A stretch of DNA of 64,000 bases, taken from NCBI RefSeq assembly GCF_014303735.1, contig NZ_CP060296.1, forward strand, positions 186,001 through 250,000, read 5' to 3'. A model generated the notes under the pieces. That model saw only the letters and a list, made by a program, of their open reading frames with translations. It had not been told where the DNA came from and did not search any database. The DNA is from Variovorax sp. PAMC28562 (lineage in GTDB: Bacteria; Pseudomonadota; Gammaproteobacteria; Burkholderiales; Burkholderiaceae_C). Each line of letters begins with the position of its first letter. Within the stretch, counting starts at the first letter, position 1. This document shows, one piece after another, positions 8,180 through 15,881 of the stretch. The position numbers and the translations under genes are program-made.

Positions 8180-9559
8180 TCAGACTTTCGCGCCAGCGCG
8201 GCGCAGGCTGCCGAGTGCGGCCTCTTGCGCCGACTTCATCGACTCGGCTGGAGGCATCTGGCCCGACACCACGCGCTCGACCGCCTTGTTCACCACGTCG
8301 CCGATCAGCGGGAATTCCTTCACCGTGCGGTAGGCCATGTAGTTGTGCGTCTTGCTCGGCATGTCGAGCACTTCGAGGTAGAGCTTGCCGATGTCCTGGC
8401 CGTTGACCGTATTGATGCGCTTGTATTCGGCGCTCTCGATCACCGAGCGGCGGCAGATCGACGGATGGCCGGTGTCCTTCACGATGCGCGCGGTCAGCTC
8501 GGGGCTGAGCGTCCATTTGATGAACTCCCAGGCGGCTTCCTTGTTCTTGGCGTTCTTCGGAATGCCCAGGCCCTGGCTGTTCGATGCGGGAAAGTCCCCT
8601 TTAGGCCCGGCCGGCATGCGCATCACGCGGGCCGTGTCCTTCACTTTGCTGTCGGGCGAGGTGAGCATCGCGGTGACCCACGAACTGGAGTGGATGAAGA
8701 TGTTCGAACGGCCGCTGATGAGTGCGGCGCGGGCCTGGTCTTCGGTGTAGCCGAGCACGCCTTGCGGCCCGTATTTCGACAACAGCGTCGTGTAGAAAGC
8801 GGTGGCCTCGATGGACGCCGGCGTGTCGAGCGCCGGCTTGATGTCGGTGGGCGGGTTGACGAACAGATCGCCGCCGTAGCCCTGAATGTAGGGTGGCAAA
8901 AACCAGTGATGCAGGTTCGAGCTGACGAAGCCGGTGACCGGCCCGCTGCCGCCGTCCTGCCCATTGACCGCTTCGCACACCTTCATGAGTTCGTCGAAGG
9001 TGCGCGGTGCTTCCACGCCGCGCTTTTTCATGAGGTCGGTGCGGCTGATGCCCATCAACATGGCGCCGCCTTCCCATGAATAGCCGAAGGTCTTGCCAGC
9101 CTTGTCGAGGTACGGCAGTTGCGCACCCTTGACGAAGTCGTCGGGGTTCCAGCTGGCCGGCGTGAGCTTGCGGTCGTTGCTGAAATCGTCGAGGTTGGCG
9201 AGCAGGCCAGCGGCCACCCAGCGCGCCGCCAGGATGAAAGTGACGTTGCAGAAATCCCAGGCGCTGCCACCTGACGACAGCTCCAGGTCGGCCTGCTGGT
9301 TGTAGACCGGAAAGGCCGACAACTGCAGGTCGACCGTCATGCCCGTTTGCGCCTCGAACTCGGGAATGTATTTGCGCAGGATGTTGAAGAAGCCGTGCTG
9401 GTAAGCAGCGCCGCGCAGCTTCACGCCAGCGAAGGGCTTGGCCTGCGCGAGGGCCGGAAATGCGAGCGTGCTGCCGGCACTCACCGCCACGGTGGCGGCG
9501 GCAGCCTTGATCAGGCGGCGACGCTGGGCGTCGATTCGAAGGGGTTCGGTGGTGCGCAT
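8180..9559 (-). CDS. Extracellular solute-binding protein, family 1 (Tat-exported)
   Basis: This 459-aa periplasmic receptor is for the MalFG-type importer encoded immediately downstream. The N-terminus is a twin-arginine leader: QRRRLIKAAAATVA followed by an Ala-rich stretch ending ALAQA, suggesting export in folded form. The family-1 binding-protein features include an SGGSAWDF block and a GLGIPKNAKNKEAAWEFIKW C-terminal lobe motif. It is the first gene of the leftward operon, with an AGGAG sequence 8 bp before the ATG. Ligand is unknown; downstream enzymes suggest a sugar acid, glycoside or cyclic polyol acid. Confidence 0.9.
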   Translation of the reverse strand: MRTTEPLRIDAQRRRLIKAAAATVAVSAGSTLAFPALAQAKPFAGVKLRGAAYQHGFFNILRKYIPEFEAQTGMTVDLQLSAFPVYNQQADLELSSGGSAWDFCNVTFILAARWVAAGLLANLDDFSNDRKLTPASWNPDDFVKGAQLPYLDKAGKTFGYSWEGGAMLMGISRTDLMKKRGVEAPRTFDELMKVCEAVNGQDGGSGPVTGFVSSNLHHWFLPPYIQGYGGDLFVNPPTDIKPALDTPASIEATAFYTTLLSKYGPQGVLGYTEDQARAALISGRSNIFIHSSSWVTAMLTSPDSKVKDTARVMRMPAGPKGDFPASNSQGLGIPKNAKNKEAAWEFIKWTLSPELTARIVKDTGHPSICRRSVIESAEYKRINTVNGQDIGKLYLEVLDMPSKTHNYMAYRTVKEFPLIGDVVNKAVERVVSGQMPPAESMKSAQEAALGSLRRAGAKV

Positions 9560-9646
9560 GGTGTGTCTCCTAGAGGCTCTGCCGGGGATGGACCGCAGGC
9601 AGGCTCGACATGCTCCTTGCCTTTGGCAGTCAGGAATATGACAGAC

Positions 9647-9656
9647 AATTTAAATT
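9647..9656. promoter_or_regulatory. AT-only palindrome in the divergent promoter region
   Basis: AATTTAAATT is a perfect 10-bp palindrome in the 166-bp gap between the binding-protein gene and the GntR-family regulator. It is the most AT-rich spot there. It may be part of a promoter or an operator for the adjacent regulator. It does not match the usual FadR-type TNGTNNNACNA core, so this is weak. Confidence 0.25.
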
Positions 9657-9725
9657 CATACCGTCGTGGAAAACCCGGAGATCAGGCGCAATTCGCCTCG
9701 TATAACCTCCATCAGCCAAATTATT

Positions 9726-10481
9726 ATGTCTGACCAGAATATCCCCTCAGTGACTTCAGCCAGCCCCGCTGCGCGGCGTGGGCCGCTGGCCGTCACCGAG
9801 GCGCTGGCGCGGCGAGTGATGGGCGGCGAGTGGGGTGACGGCACCTCGCTGCCGACCGAAGTCGAGTTGGCCGAACAGTTGGGCGTGGCCCGTACCTCGG
9901 TGCGCGAAGCGTTGAGCCGGCTCAAGGCCAAGGGCCTGCTGGTGTCGCGGCAAAAAGCCGGCACCCGCGTGCTGCCGCGCATGCAATGGAACATGCTGGA
10001 CGAAGACGTGTTGCGCTGGGCCTGGTCGGGCAACGATCGCGTGCAGATGGCGCAACACCTGATGCAGTTGCGGCGCATCGTCGAGCCGGCCGCGTGCGAA
10101 CTCGCGGCCGCCTCGGCGCCCGATGCCGCCATCGCCGCCATCGAGCGTGCCTACCGTGCGATGGATGCTGCGGGCATGGACCCGGTCGCCTATGCGGGGC
10201 CCGACCTGGAGTTCCATCACGCCATCCTGAGCGCCACCGGCAACCCGTTTTTAGTGGCCTTCGGTGCCACCATCGAGGCCGCGCTGCGCACCTCGTTCGA
10301 GCTGTCGACGCGGCAACCCGGCGCGCCGCGCAAGAGCCTGCCGCTGCACCGCGCAGTGCTCGACCAGATCTGGGCGCGCAAGCCAGCCGAGGCGCGCAAG
10401 GCGATGGAGGAACTGCTCGGACTGACCGAATCCAACATCCAGCGCGGGGTCGCGCAGGCGGCCAATTCGCCCACGGGCTGA
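9726..10481 (+). CDS. GntR family regulator, FadR subfamily
   Basis: This 251-aa regulator has an N-terminal winged helix (LPTEVELAEQLGVARTSVREALSRLKAKGL, about residues 40-70) and an all-helical FCD ligand domain with metal-type His residues (DLEFHHAIL and LHRAVLDQIW). FadR-subfamily members of this kind often sense sugar acids such as gluconate, galactonate or glucuronate. It diverges from the transporter operon and precedes the ATPase gene by 33 bp, so it probably controls both arms. The ATG at 9726 was taken; a GTG at 9666 would add 20 residues unlike the family. Confidence 0.88.
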   Translation: MSDQNIPSVTSASPAARRGPLAVTEALARRVMGGEWGDGTSLPTEVELAEQLGVARTSVREALSRLKAKGLLVSRQKAGTRVLPRMQWNMLDEDVLRWAWSGNDRVQMAQHLMQLRRIVEPAACELAAASAPDAAIAAIERAYRAMDAAGMDPVAYAGPDLEFHHAILSATGNPFLVAFGATIEAALRTSFELSTRQPGAPRKSLPLHRAVLDQIWARKPAEARKAMEELLGLTESNIQRGVAQAANSPTG

Positions 10482-10514
10482 CACCTTTTTCAACGCAACG
10501 CAGCAAAGAAATTC

Positions 10515-11627
10515 ATGGCCGAGATCCAACTCAAATCCATCAGCAAGCGCTTCGGCGACGTCGAGGTGATTCCCGACATCGACCTCACCATGCCCGACGG
10601 CCAGGTGACCGTGCTGCTCGGTCCGTCGGGCTGTGGCAAGTCGACCTTGCTGCGCATGATCGCCGGCCTCGAAACGCCGAGCGGCGGCGAGGTGCGCATC
10701 GCCGGCCGATTGATGAACGACGTGCCGCCCTCCGACCGCGGCTGTGCGCTGGTGTTCCAGAACTACGCGCTGTACCCGCACAAGACCGTACGGCAGAACC
10801 TGGCCTTCCCGCTGCGCATGGCCAAGGTGTCGGCCGCCGAACAGCAGCGCAGCGTCGACGAGATCGCCGGCACGCTCGAACTCACGCCTCTGCTCGACCG
10901 CTTTCCGCGCCAGCTCTCGGGCGGCCAGCGGCAGCGTGTGGCCATGGGCCGCGCGATGATCCGCCGGCCCGAGGTTTTTCTGTACGACGAGCCGCTGTCG
11001 AACCTCGACCTCGAGCTGCGAGTGCGCCTCCGCCTCGAGATCGCGCGAATGCAGCGAACGTTGAAAGCGACCGCCGTGTACGTGACGCACGACCAGACCG
11101 AAGCCATGACGCTGGCCGACCAGATCGTGGTGTTGCGCAAGGGTCGCATCGAGCAGGTCGGCTCGCCGCTGACGCTGTACCGGTCGCCTGCCAACCTGTT
11201 CGTCGCCGGCTTCATCGGCACGCCGCGCATCAACCTCTTCAAGGTCCAGCGCTGCGAGCCGGATGCGCGCGGCACTTTCTTGAGGCTGGGCGACGCGACG
11301 CAGCAGGTGCCGCTCCATGTCCCGCTTCGGCTGCACGGGGAAGCCACCACGATCGGCTTCAGGGCCGAGCAGGCCCGCATCGGCGAACCAGCGCCCGGCG
11401 AGGTCGTGCTGGAACTGCGCGACTGCGAAACGCTGGCCGTCGAGCAGCTCGGCGATCGCGCCTTCTGCTACCTGCGCTCGGCCCTCGGCGAGCTGGTGTT
11501 GCTCGCACCGACCGCCAACCCGCAGCTCAGCGGCACGCTGCGCCTTTCGATTGCGCCCGAGTCGTTGCACTTTTTCAGCGCCGACGAGCGCGCGGTGCAA
11601 AGCGAGGCGATTCGCGCCGTCGCCTGA
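10515..11627 (+). CDS. ABC transporter ATP-binding protein (UgpC/MalK type)
   Basis: This 370-aa ATPase has Walker [10 protein letters not shown] (about 37-45), Q-loop [10 protein letters not shown], signature [14 protein letters not shown], Walker [13 protein letters not shown] and the H-loop [14 protein letters not shown]-terminal TOBE/OB region of about 130 residues is typical of MalK/UgpC. It is the only ATPase near the MalFG-type permeases at 6437-8166 and very likely energises them, although it is transcribed with the GntR regulator on the other strand. Confidence 0.92.
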   Translation: MAEIQLKSISKRFGDVEVIPDIDLTMPDGQVTVLLGPSGCGKSTLLRMIAGLETPSGGEVRIAGRLMNDVPPSDRGCALVFQNYALYPHKTVRQNLAFPLRMAKVSAAEQQRSVDEIAGTLELTPLLDRFPRQLSGGQRQRVAMGRAMIRRPEVFLYDEPLSNLDLELRVRLRLEIARMQRTLKATAVYVTHDQTEAMTLADQIVVLRKGRIEQVGSPLTLYRSPANLFVAGFIGTPRINLFKVQRCEPDARGTFLRLGDATQQVPLHVPLRLHGEATTIGFRAEQARIGEPAPGEVVLELRDCETLAVEQLGDRAFCYLRSALGELVLLAPTANPQLSGTLRLSIAPESLHFFSADERAVQSEAIRAVA

Positions 11628-11636
11628 GTTCGCCGA

Positions 11637-11666
11637 CCTCGAGCGAACTCGAGCGACCTCGAGGCA
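11637..11666. repeat. 10-bp direct repeat, about 2.7 copies
   Basis: CCTCGAGCGA, ACTCGAGCGA and a partial third copy CCTCGAGGCA run head to tail. They fill the gap between the converging stops of the ATPase (11627) and the carotenoid oxygenase (11667). Each unit contains the palindrome CTCGAG. Confidence 0.7.
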
Positions 11667-13187
11667 CTACGTCGGCACGAAGGTCCCGTGCAGGCCCAAT
11701 GGCAGCGCGTACGGCAAGGTGGCTTGCGCAACCGGTCCATCGGTCAAGGCGTCGGCGGCAAAACAGGAGAGCACCGTCTTTTTCTGCGCATAGTCGAACA
11801 CCGTGCCCAGCACCCAACCCGGGCCTCGACCGTCCGGCACGAACAGGTGTTCCTCGACCACCGATTCCTTTCCATAGCTGAAGACCTGGGACGATCCTGA
11901 TTCGACGTTGGTGTTGGCGATCGCGCTCAACATCGGCAGGCCGACAAGCGGATTCGTCGCATGAATCACGTGGCCATGTCGCAGTCCGACCGAGCGTGGA
12001 TCGATGCGCGGAAACTCGGCTTCTGCTGCGAGGTCGACCTGCGTCGCCTTGCCGCTTCCAAGGTCGAGGCTGGCGACTGTGAGCGTCGGGCTCGAAGCGC
12101 GTACCAGCTGGCCGCGCATGACGTCGCGCGTGCTTGCGAAGAGGGTCGACGCATCGGCGGAGCGCGCATAGTCGACATGGACCACGGTGCCGCTTGCGGT
12201 CTCTTCTTCCCAGGCATTTCCGAGGTGAAACAGAAAGCCGACTGGCAGCATGAATGTCTGCTGCCGCTTCCAGTCTTTTTTGTCGATGACCAGCGCGCGC
12301 ATGCCGAGTTCGGGCCGCCACACATGCGAGTCGAGAACGCTGGCGCCGGCCATCCTTCGCTTGACGTCGTACACCAGCGGCGGCAGCAAAAAGACGAGGT
12401 GCCTGGCGGTCACTGCGAAGTCGTGAATCATCGGCAGGTCGGCGAGCGGCAGCGCATCGGCACGTCGCAGCACGCCGTCGGGCGCGATCTCGTAAAGCAG
12501 CAACAGGCCGCTGTTCGAGCTCAGGCCGAAGTTCCAGACCGTCCCGTCGGGCTCGACCCTCGGATGGGCGGAGAACGGGACGCCCGCAAGATCGGCGCGC
12601 CAGGTCTTGATGCCGCGCGTCTCCAATGTTTGCGGATCGAGGCGCGTGGCCGAGCCGCCTTCCCAAAGCGCCAGCAGTTCGCCGCCCACGTGCAGCATGC
12701 TGATGTTGGCGACGTTCATGCTGTCGGGAGAGGTCACTTCGTCGGTGCCCTTGAACACGGTGCCGAAGCCCTCCGTCAGCCGCCGCCCGGCGCGCATTTC
12801 AGCCGCGCGCTTGGCGGTCGCCACGTAGCGGCCCTGGTGGTGAACCTCGCTGCCGGCGATCACGAAACGATGCGCCATGCCATCGCCGTCGAACCAGTGG
12901 TGGTAGCGCTCACCGCCCAGGTCATGGCCGGCCGGGCCGATGCGATAGAGCGTGCCAGCGACGGCATCGGGGAAACGCCCGCGCACCCGGGCGGCGGTCA
13001 GCGGCAGGTCGCCCTTCGGCGTAGCGAAGGCCGACTTCCAGGGCATGGTCGAGGCATCGAACTGCGCCTGCCAGGTGTCCGGCGCGTCGAGGGTGTCGGC
13101 GCGGGCCGACATCGACGGAAGAAGTTGCAGAAGCGGCGACACACTGCCTGCGGCAAGCAGGCGGCGCAGAAGTTCACGGCGATCCAT
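11667..13187 (-). CDS. Carotenoid oxygenase family protein (carotenoid/stilbene cleavage-type)
   Basis: This 506-aa protein has the four Fe(II)-binding histidines of the family, visible as H208 (SAHPRVEPDG), H255 (MIHDFAVT), H321 (FHLGNAWEE) and H500 (LHGTFVPT). The FDGDGMAHRF motif is also present. The N-terminus looks like a signal sequence (RRELLRRLLAAGSVSPLLQLL), possibly Tat, so export is likely. The family cleaves conjugated double bonds of carotenoids, apocarotenoids or phenylpropenoids and stilbenes with O2. It lies 15 bp downstream of a DUF2141 gene, probably co-transcribed. Substrate cannot be told from sequence. Confidence 0.88.
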   Translation of the reverse strand: MDRRELLRRLLAAGSVSPLLQLLPSMSARADTLDAPDTWQAQFDASTMPWKSAFATPKGDLPLTAARVRGRFPDAVAGTLYRIGPAGHDLGGERYHHWFDGDGMAHRFVIAGSEVHHQGRYVATAKRAAEMRAGRRLTEGFGTVFKGTDEVTSPDSMNVANISMLHVGGELLALWEGGSATRLDPQTLETRGIKTWRADLAGVPFSAHPRVEPDGTVWNFGLSSNSGLLLLYEIAPDGVLRRADALPLADLPMIHDFAVTARHLVFLLPPLVYDVKRRMAGASVLDSHVWRPELGMRALVIDKKDWKRQQTFMLPVGFLFHLGNAWEEETASGTVVHVDYARSADASTLFASTRDVMRGQLVRASSPTLTVASLDLGSGKATQVDLAAEAEFPRIDPRSVGLRHGHVIHATNPLVGLPMLSAIANTNVESGSSQVFSYGKESVVEEHLFVPDGRGPGWVLGTVFDYAQKKTVLSCFAADALTDGPVAQATLPYALPLGLHGTFVPT

Positions 13188-13202
13188 GGCTCGACTCCGC
13201 GC

Positions 13203-13622
13203 TCAGTGCAGCCGGAAAGCGATGGTGCTGTCGGCATCCACCTTGACCGCAGCCGCGTCGAACGACGGCGGACCCATGCGCCCTTTGGCATCGTTCGAAT
13301 ACCCGTAACGCTCGGTCGGCAATCCCACCAGATTCGTGTCGAGCTTTTCATTGCCGTTCTCGTCGGCGAAAGACTTGATCACATAGCGCCCCGCTGCCAG
13401 ACCGGCAAAAGCGAACTGCGCCGTGCCGTCCCGCATCGGAACCTTCTGCGACACCAGCGGCTTGTCGGCGGCAAAGGCTTCGGCCGAGTCGAACAGCGCC
13501 ACGAAGAGCGTGGCCGGAACCGTCGGTCCATCGGTGACCGTGACTTTGAGGTCGGCTGCACTGGCGGCGAACGGGAGCAGCAATGCAAAGATGGTCGCGC
13601 TCAGCGGTCGAAAAAGATTCAT
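13203..13622 (-). CDS. DUF2141 family secreted protein
   Basis: This 139-aa protein has a clear Sec signal peptide (MNLFRPLSATIFALLLPFAASA) and a beta-rich domain with the DUF2141 hallmarks GRYVIKSFADENGNEKLD and the terminal PSFDAAAVKVD. Function is unknown. It sits 15 bp before the carotenoid oxygenase gene on the same strand. The ATG at 13622 was chosen because the signal peptide begins there; the frame runs upstream to 13850 but that leader is not conserved-looking. Confidence 0.8.
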   Translation of the reverse strand: MNLFRPLSATIFALLLPFAASAADLKVTVTDGPTVPATLFVALFDSAEAFAADKPLVSQKVPMRDGTAQFAFAGLAAGRYVIKSFADENGNEKLDTNLVGLPTERYGYSNDAKGRMGPPSFDAAAVKVDADSTIAFRLH

Positions 13623-13839
13623 GTCGAAGCCCCTTGGGAAGTGGAACTCCGACCATCGCGCGAAGTGTTCTCGACGGCCATCGGAATGCGACGAGATGCT
13701 GCCGGCTGGCGCGAAGCGTTCGGAGGCTGCGCGGTGAATGCCGATGGCGTCTTGCACCGGCCGATCCGGGAAGCTGAACAAGACGACTTCCACTTCGGCC
13801 TCTAGCCGCAGCGTGGGCCACGACGGCACCACGAAAGTA

Positions 13840-14496
13840 TCAGCTCGCACGTTCCAATACCCGTGCCCGTGCCGATTGCATGAACGCCGTATCGGTCGTG
13901 GTCACGCCGACGATCTTGGCAAGCTGCCGGCTGACAGTGACATACGCGTGGCCGATGCGACCTTCGAAATACAGCGAATCGCCACGGGCCAGGTGCACTA
14001 CCTCACCACCCTCGAAGTGCACGTCGATCGCACCCGAGAGCACATAGGCGAACTCTTCGCCGGCATGTCGTGCGAAATCTTCCGGGCCGTTCAGGGTGCG
14101 CGAATGGACTGTCCCGACCACCGGGCTCATCTGCTTGCCGACCGCTGTGGTGCCGAGAAACTCATACGCGAAGGACAGGCCGCGGTACACCACGCCCTTG
14201 CCGGCCCGCGTGACCACCGGCCCCTCGAGCAAGGCCGGCTCGACACCGTCGCTGGCGAACATGGCGTTCATGTCCATCCGCAGTGCGCGCCCGAGTGCCG
14301 CGAAGTTTTCGTAGCCGAGCGCTAGCTGCCCACGCTCGGCACGCGAGATGGTCGTGATCGACACGCCCGACAACGCCGAAAGTTGCGACAGGGTCCAGCC
14401 GAACGCTTTGCGAGCCGAGCGCAAACGCTTGCCGAAAGTCTCGCGGTCGAGCGTGGTGGGCTCGACTGCGGGGGCGCTGCGTGAATGTGCTTTCAA
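13840..14496 (-). CDS. XRE-family regulator with C-terminal cupin domain
   Basis: This protein of about 218 aa has an N-terminal helix-turn-helix (LSQLSALSGVSITTISRAERG, read in two parts around residues 28-50) and a C-terminal cupin (FARHAGEEFAYVLSGAIDVHFEGG, ARGDSLYFEG). XRE-cupin regulators usually sense small amines or amino acids and control catabolic genes. It diverges from the oxidase/peptidase/transporter operon at 14693. The proposed start is a TTG at 14496 with AGGA nine bases upstream; an in-frame upstream extension to 14757 looks non-coding. A perfect inverted repeat lies between the two genes. Confidence 0.82.
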   Translation of the reverse strand: MKAHSRSAPAVEPTTLDRETFGKRLRSARKAFGWTLSQLSALSGVSITTISRAERGQLALGYENFAALGRALRMDMNAMFASDGVEPALLEGPVVTRAGKGVVYRGLSFAYEFLGTTAVGKQMSPVVGTVHSRTLNGPEDFARHAGEEFAYVLSGAIDVHFEGGEVVHLARGDSLYFEGRIGHAYVTVSRQLAKIVGVTTTDTAFMQSARARVLERAS

Positions 14497-14583
14497 GGCT
14501 TGCCGTCCTGTCGTTGTCGTTGCCGAATTCTGCCAGCCCAAACAAAAATGTTCATGCGTACGCCGCACCGCGAACTGGCCTGA

Positions 14584-14603
14584 AATTTGCGTATCCGCAA
14601 ATT
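14584..14603. promoter_or_regulatory. Inverted repeat, candidate operator of the XRE-cupin regulator
   Basis: AATTTGCG-tatc-CGCAAATT is a perfect 8-bp dyad with a 4-bp centre. It lies 88 bp from the regulator start and 90 bp from the oxidase start, midway in the divergent promoter region. Position and symmetry suit an operator for the adjacent regulator. Confidence 0.5.
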
Positions 14604-14692
14604 GTGATTTACGCTGCGCCAACTTTCGGTCTTCCTTTGCCCTGCTTCTTCCCGTCAATGCACCACTTGCGCGCAGTCCGCACCATCTTCCA

Positions 14693-15871
14693 ATGAGCGT
14701 CACGGCTTCATCACCTTCCGCAGTCCAGGCGGACTTTCTCGTCATCGGTGCGGGCATTGCCGGTGCCTCGGTCGCACACTGGCTCGCACCGCACGGCCGG
14801 GTCGTCGTGCTCGAGCGCGAAGACCAGCCCGGCTATCACTCGACCGGCCGCTCTGCCGCGCTCTTCATGGAAAGCTACGGCACGCCACAGGTGCGCACGC
14901 TCACGATGGCGAGCCGCGCTTTCTTCGACAACCCGCCACCCGGCTTCACCGACCATCCGCTGCTGACGCCACGCGGCGCCATGATGATCGCGGCGCCGGG
15001 CCAAGAGGCGCATCTCGATGAGCACTGGGAGGTGCTGCGCGGCATGAGCAAGGGCGCGCAACGACTCGATACCGCCGCCGCCCTCGCGCTGGTGCCGGTG
15101 CTGCGCGCGGAGCAGGTCATCGGCGCCGTCTACGAACCCGACGCGGCCGACATGGACGTGCATGCCATTCACCAGGGTTATCTGCGCGGCATGCGACAAG
15201 CCGGCGGCAAGTTGGTTTGCAACGCGCCCGTCGATGCGATGGAGCGTACCGGGCAGGGCTGGCGCGTGCAGGCTGGCGGTGTCACGTATGAAGCGCCCGT
15301 CGTGCTCAATGCGGCCGGCGCCTGGGTCGACACCATCGCGAAACTGGCCGGCGTGCAGCCGATCGGCATCGAGCCACGGCGGCGCTCGGCCTTCATCTTC
15401 GCGCCGCCCGAGGGCGTCGACGCATCGCGTTGGCCGATGGCTTTCGGCGCGACCGAAGACTGGTACATCAAGCCCGACGCCGGCATGCTGCTCGGTTCGC
15501 CGGCCAACGCCGACCCGGTCGAGCCGCAAGACATCCAGCCTGAAGAGTTCGACATCGCGCTGGCGATTCACCGCATCGAAGAGAACACCACGCTCGCGAT
15601 CCGCAGGCCGACGCGCACCTGGGCCGGGCTGCGCTCCTTCGTGGCCGATGGCGATCTGGTGGGCGGCTTCGACGACGCAGTGCCCGGCTTCTTCTGGGTC
15701 GCGGCGCAAGGCGGCTACGGCATTCAGACCTCGCCCGCGATGGGCGAAACCTGCGCGGCACTGGCGCGCGGGCTGCCGGTGCCGGCGCACGCCGCGTCGT
15801 TCGGACTCACCGCGGAGATGCTCGGCCCACAGCGGTTGCGCAAGGCCGCAGCCCTTTCACCCACCTCATAA
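14693..15871 (+). CDS. FAD-dependent oxidoreductase (DadA/D-amino acid oxidase-like)
   Basis: This 392-aa flavoprotein has the dinucleotide motif GAGIAG at residues 19-24, VVLERE, YHSTGRSAALF, a mid-protein LNAAGAWVD and the C-terminal GGYGIQTSPAMGE substrate/FAD motif of the glycine/D-amino acid oxidase superfamily. It probably deaminates D-amino acids or N-substituted amino acids released by the peptidase and deacylase of the same cluster. The start ATG is at 14693; the open frame extends upstream without family resemblance. It lies 10 bp before the M81 gene. Confidence 0.87.
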   Translation: MSVTASSPSAVQADFLVIGAGIAGASVAHWLAPHGRVVVLEREDQPGYHSTGRSAALFMESYGTPQVRTLTMASRAFFDNPPPGFTDHPLLTPRGAMMIAAPGQEAHLDEHWEVLRGMSKGAQRLDTAAALALVPVLRAEQVIGAVYEPDAADMDVHAIHQGYLRGMRQAGGKLVCNAPVDAMERTGQGWRVQAGGVTYEAPVVLNAAGAWVDTIAKLAGVQPIGIEPRRRSAFIFAPPEGVDASRWPMAFGATEDWYIKPDAGMLLGSPANADPVEPQDIQPEEFDIALAIHRIEENTTLAIRRPTRTWAGLRSFVADGDLVGGFDDAVPGFFWVAAQGGYGIQTSPAMGETCAALARGLPVPAHAASFGLTAEMLGPQRLRKAAALSPTS

Positions 15872-15881
15872 GGAGCCCACC

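Noticed and set aside
11961..13805. A 614-codon plus-strand frame opposite the carotenoid oxygenase and DUF2141 genes
   Set aside because: No recognisable domain; it runs through two well-supported genes and their gap on the other strand.
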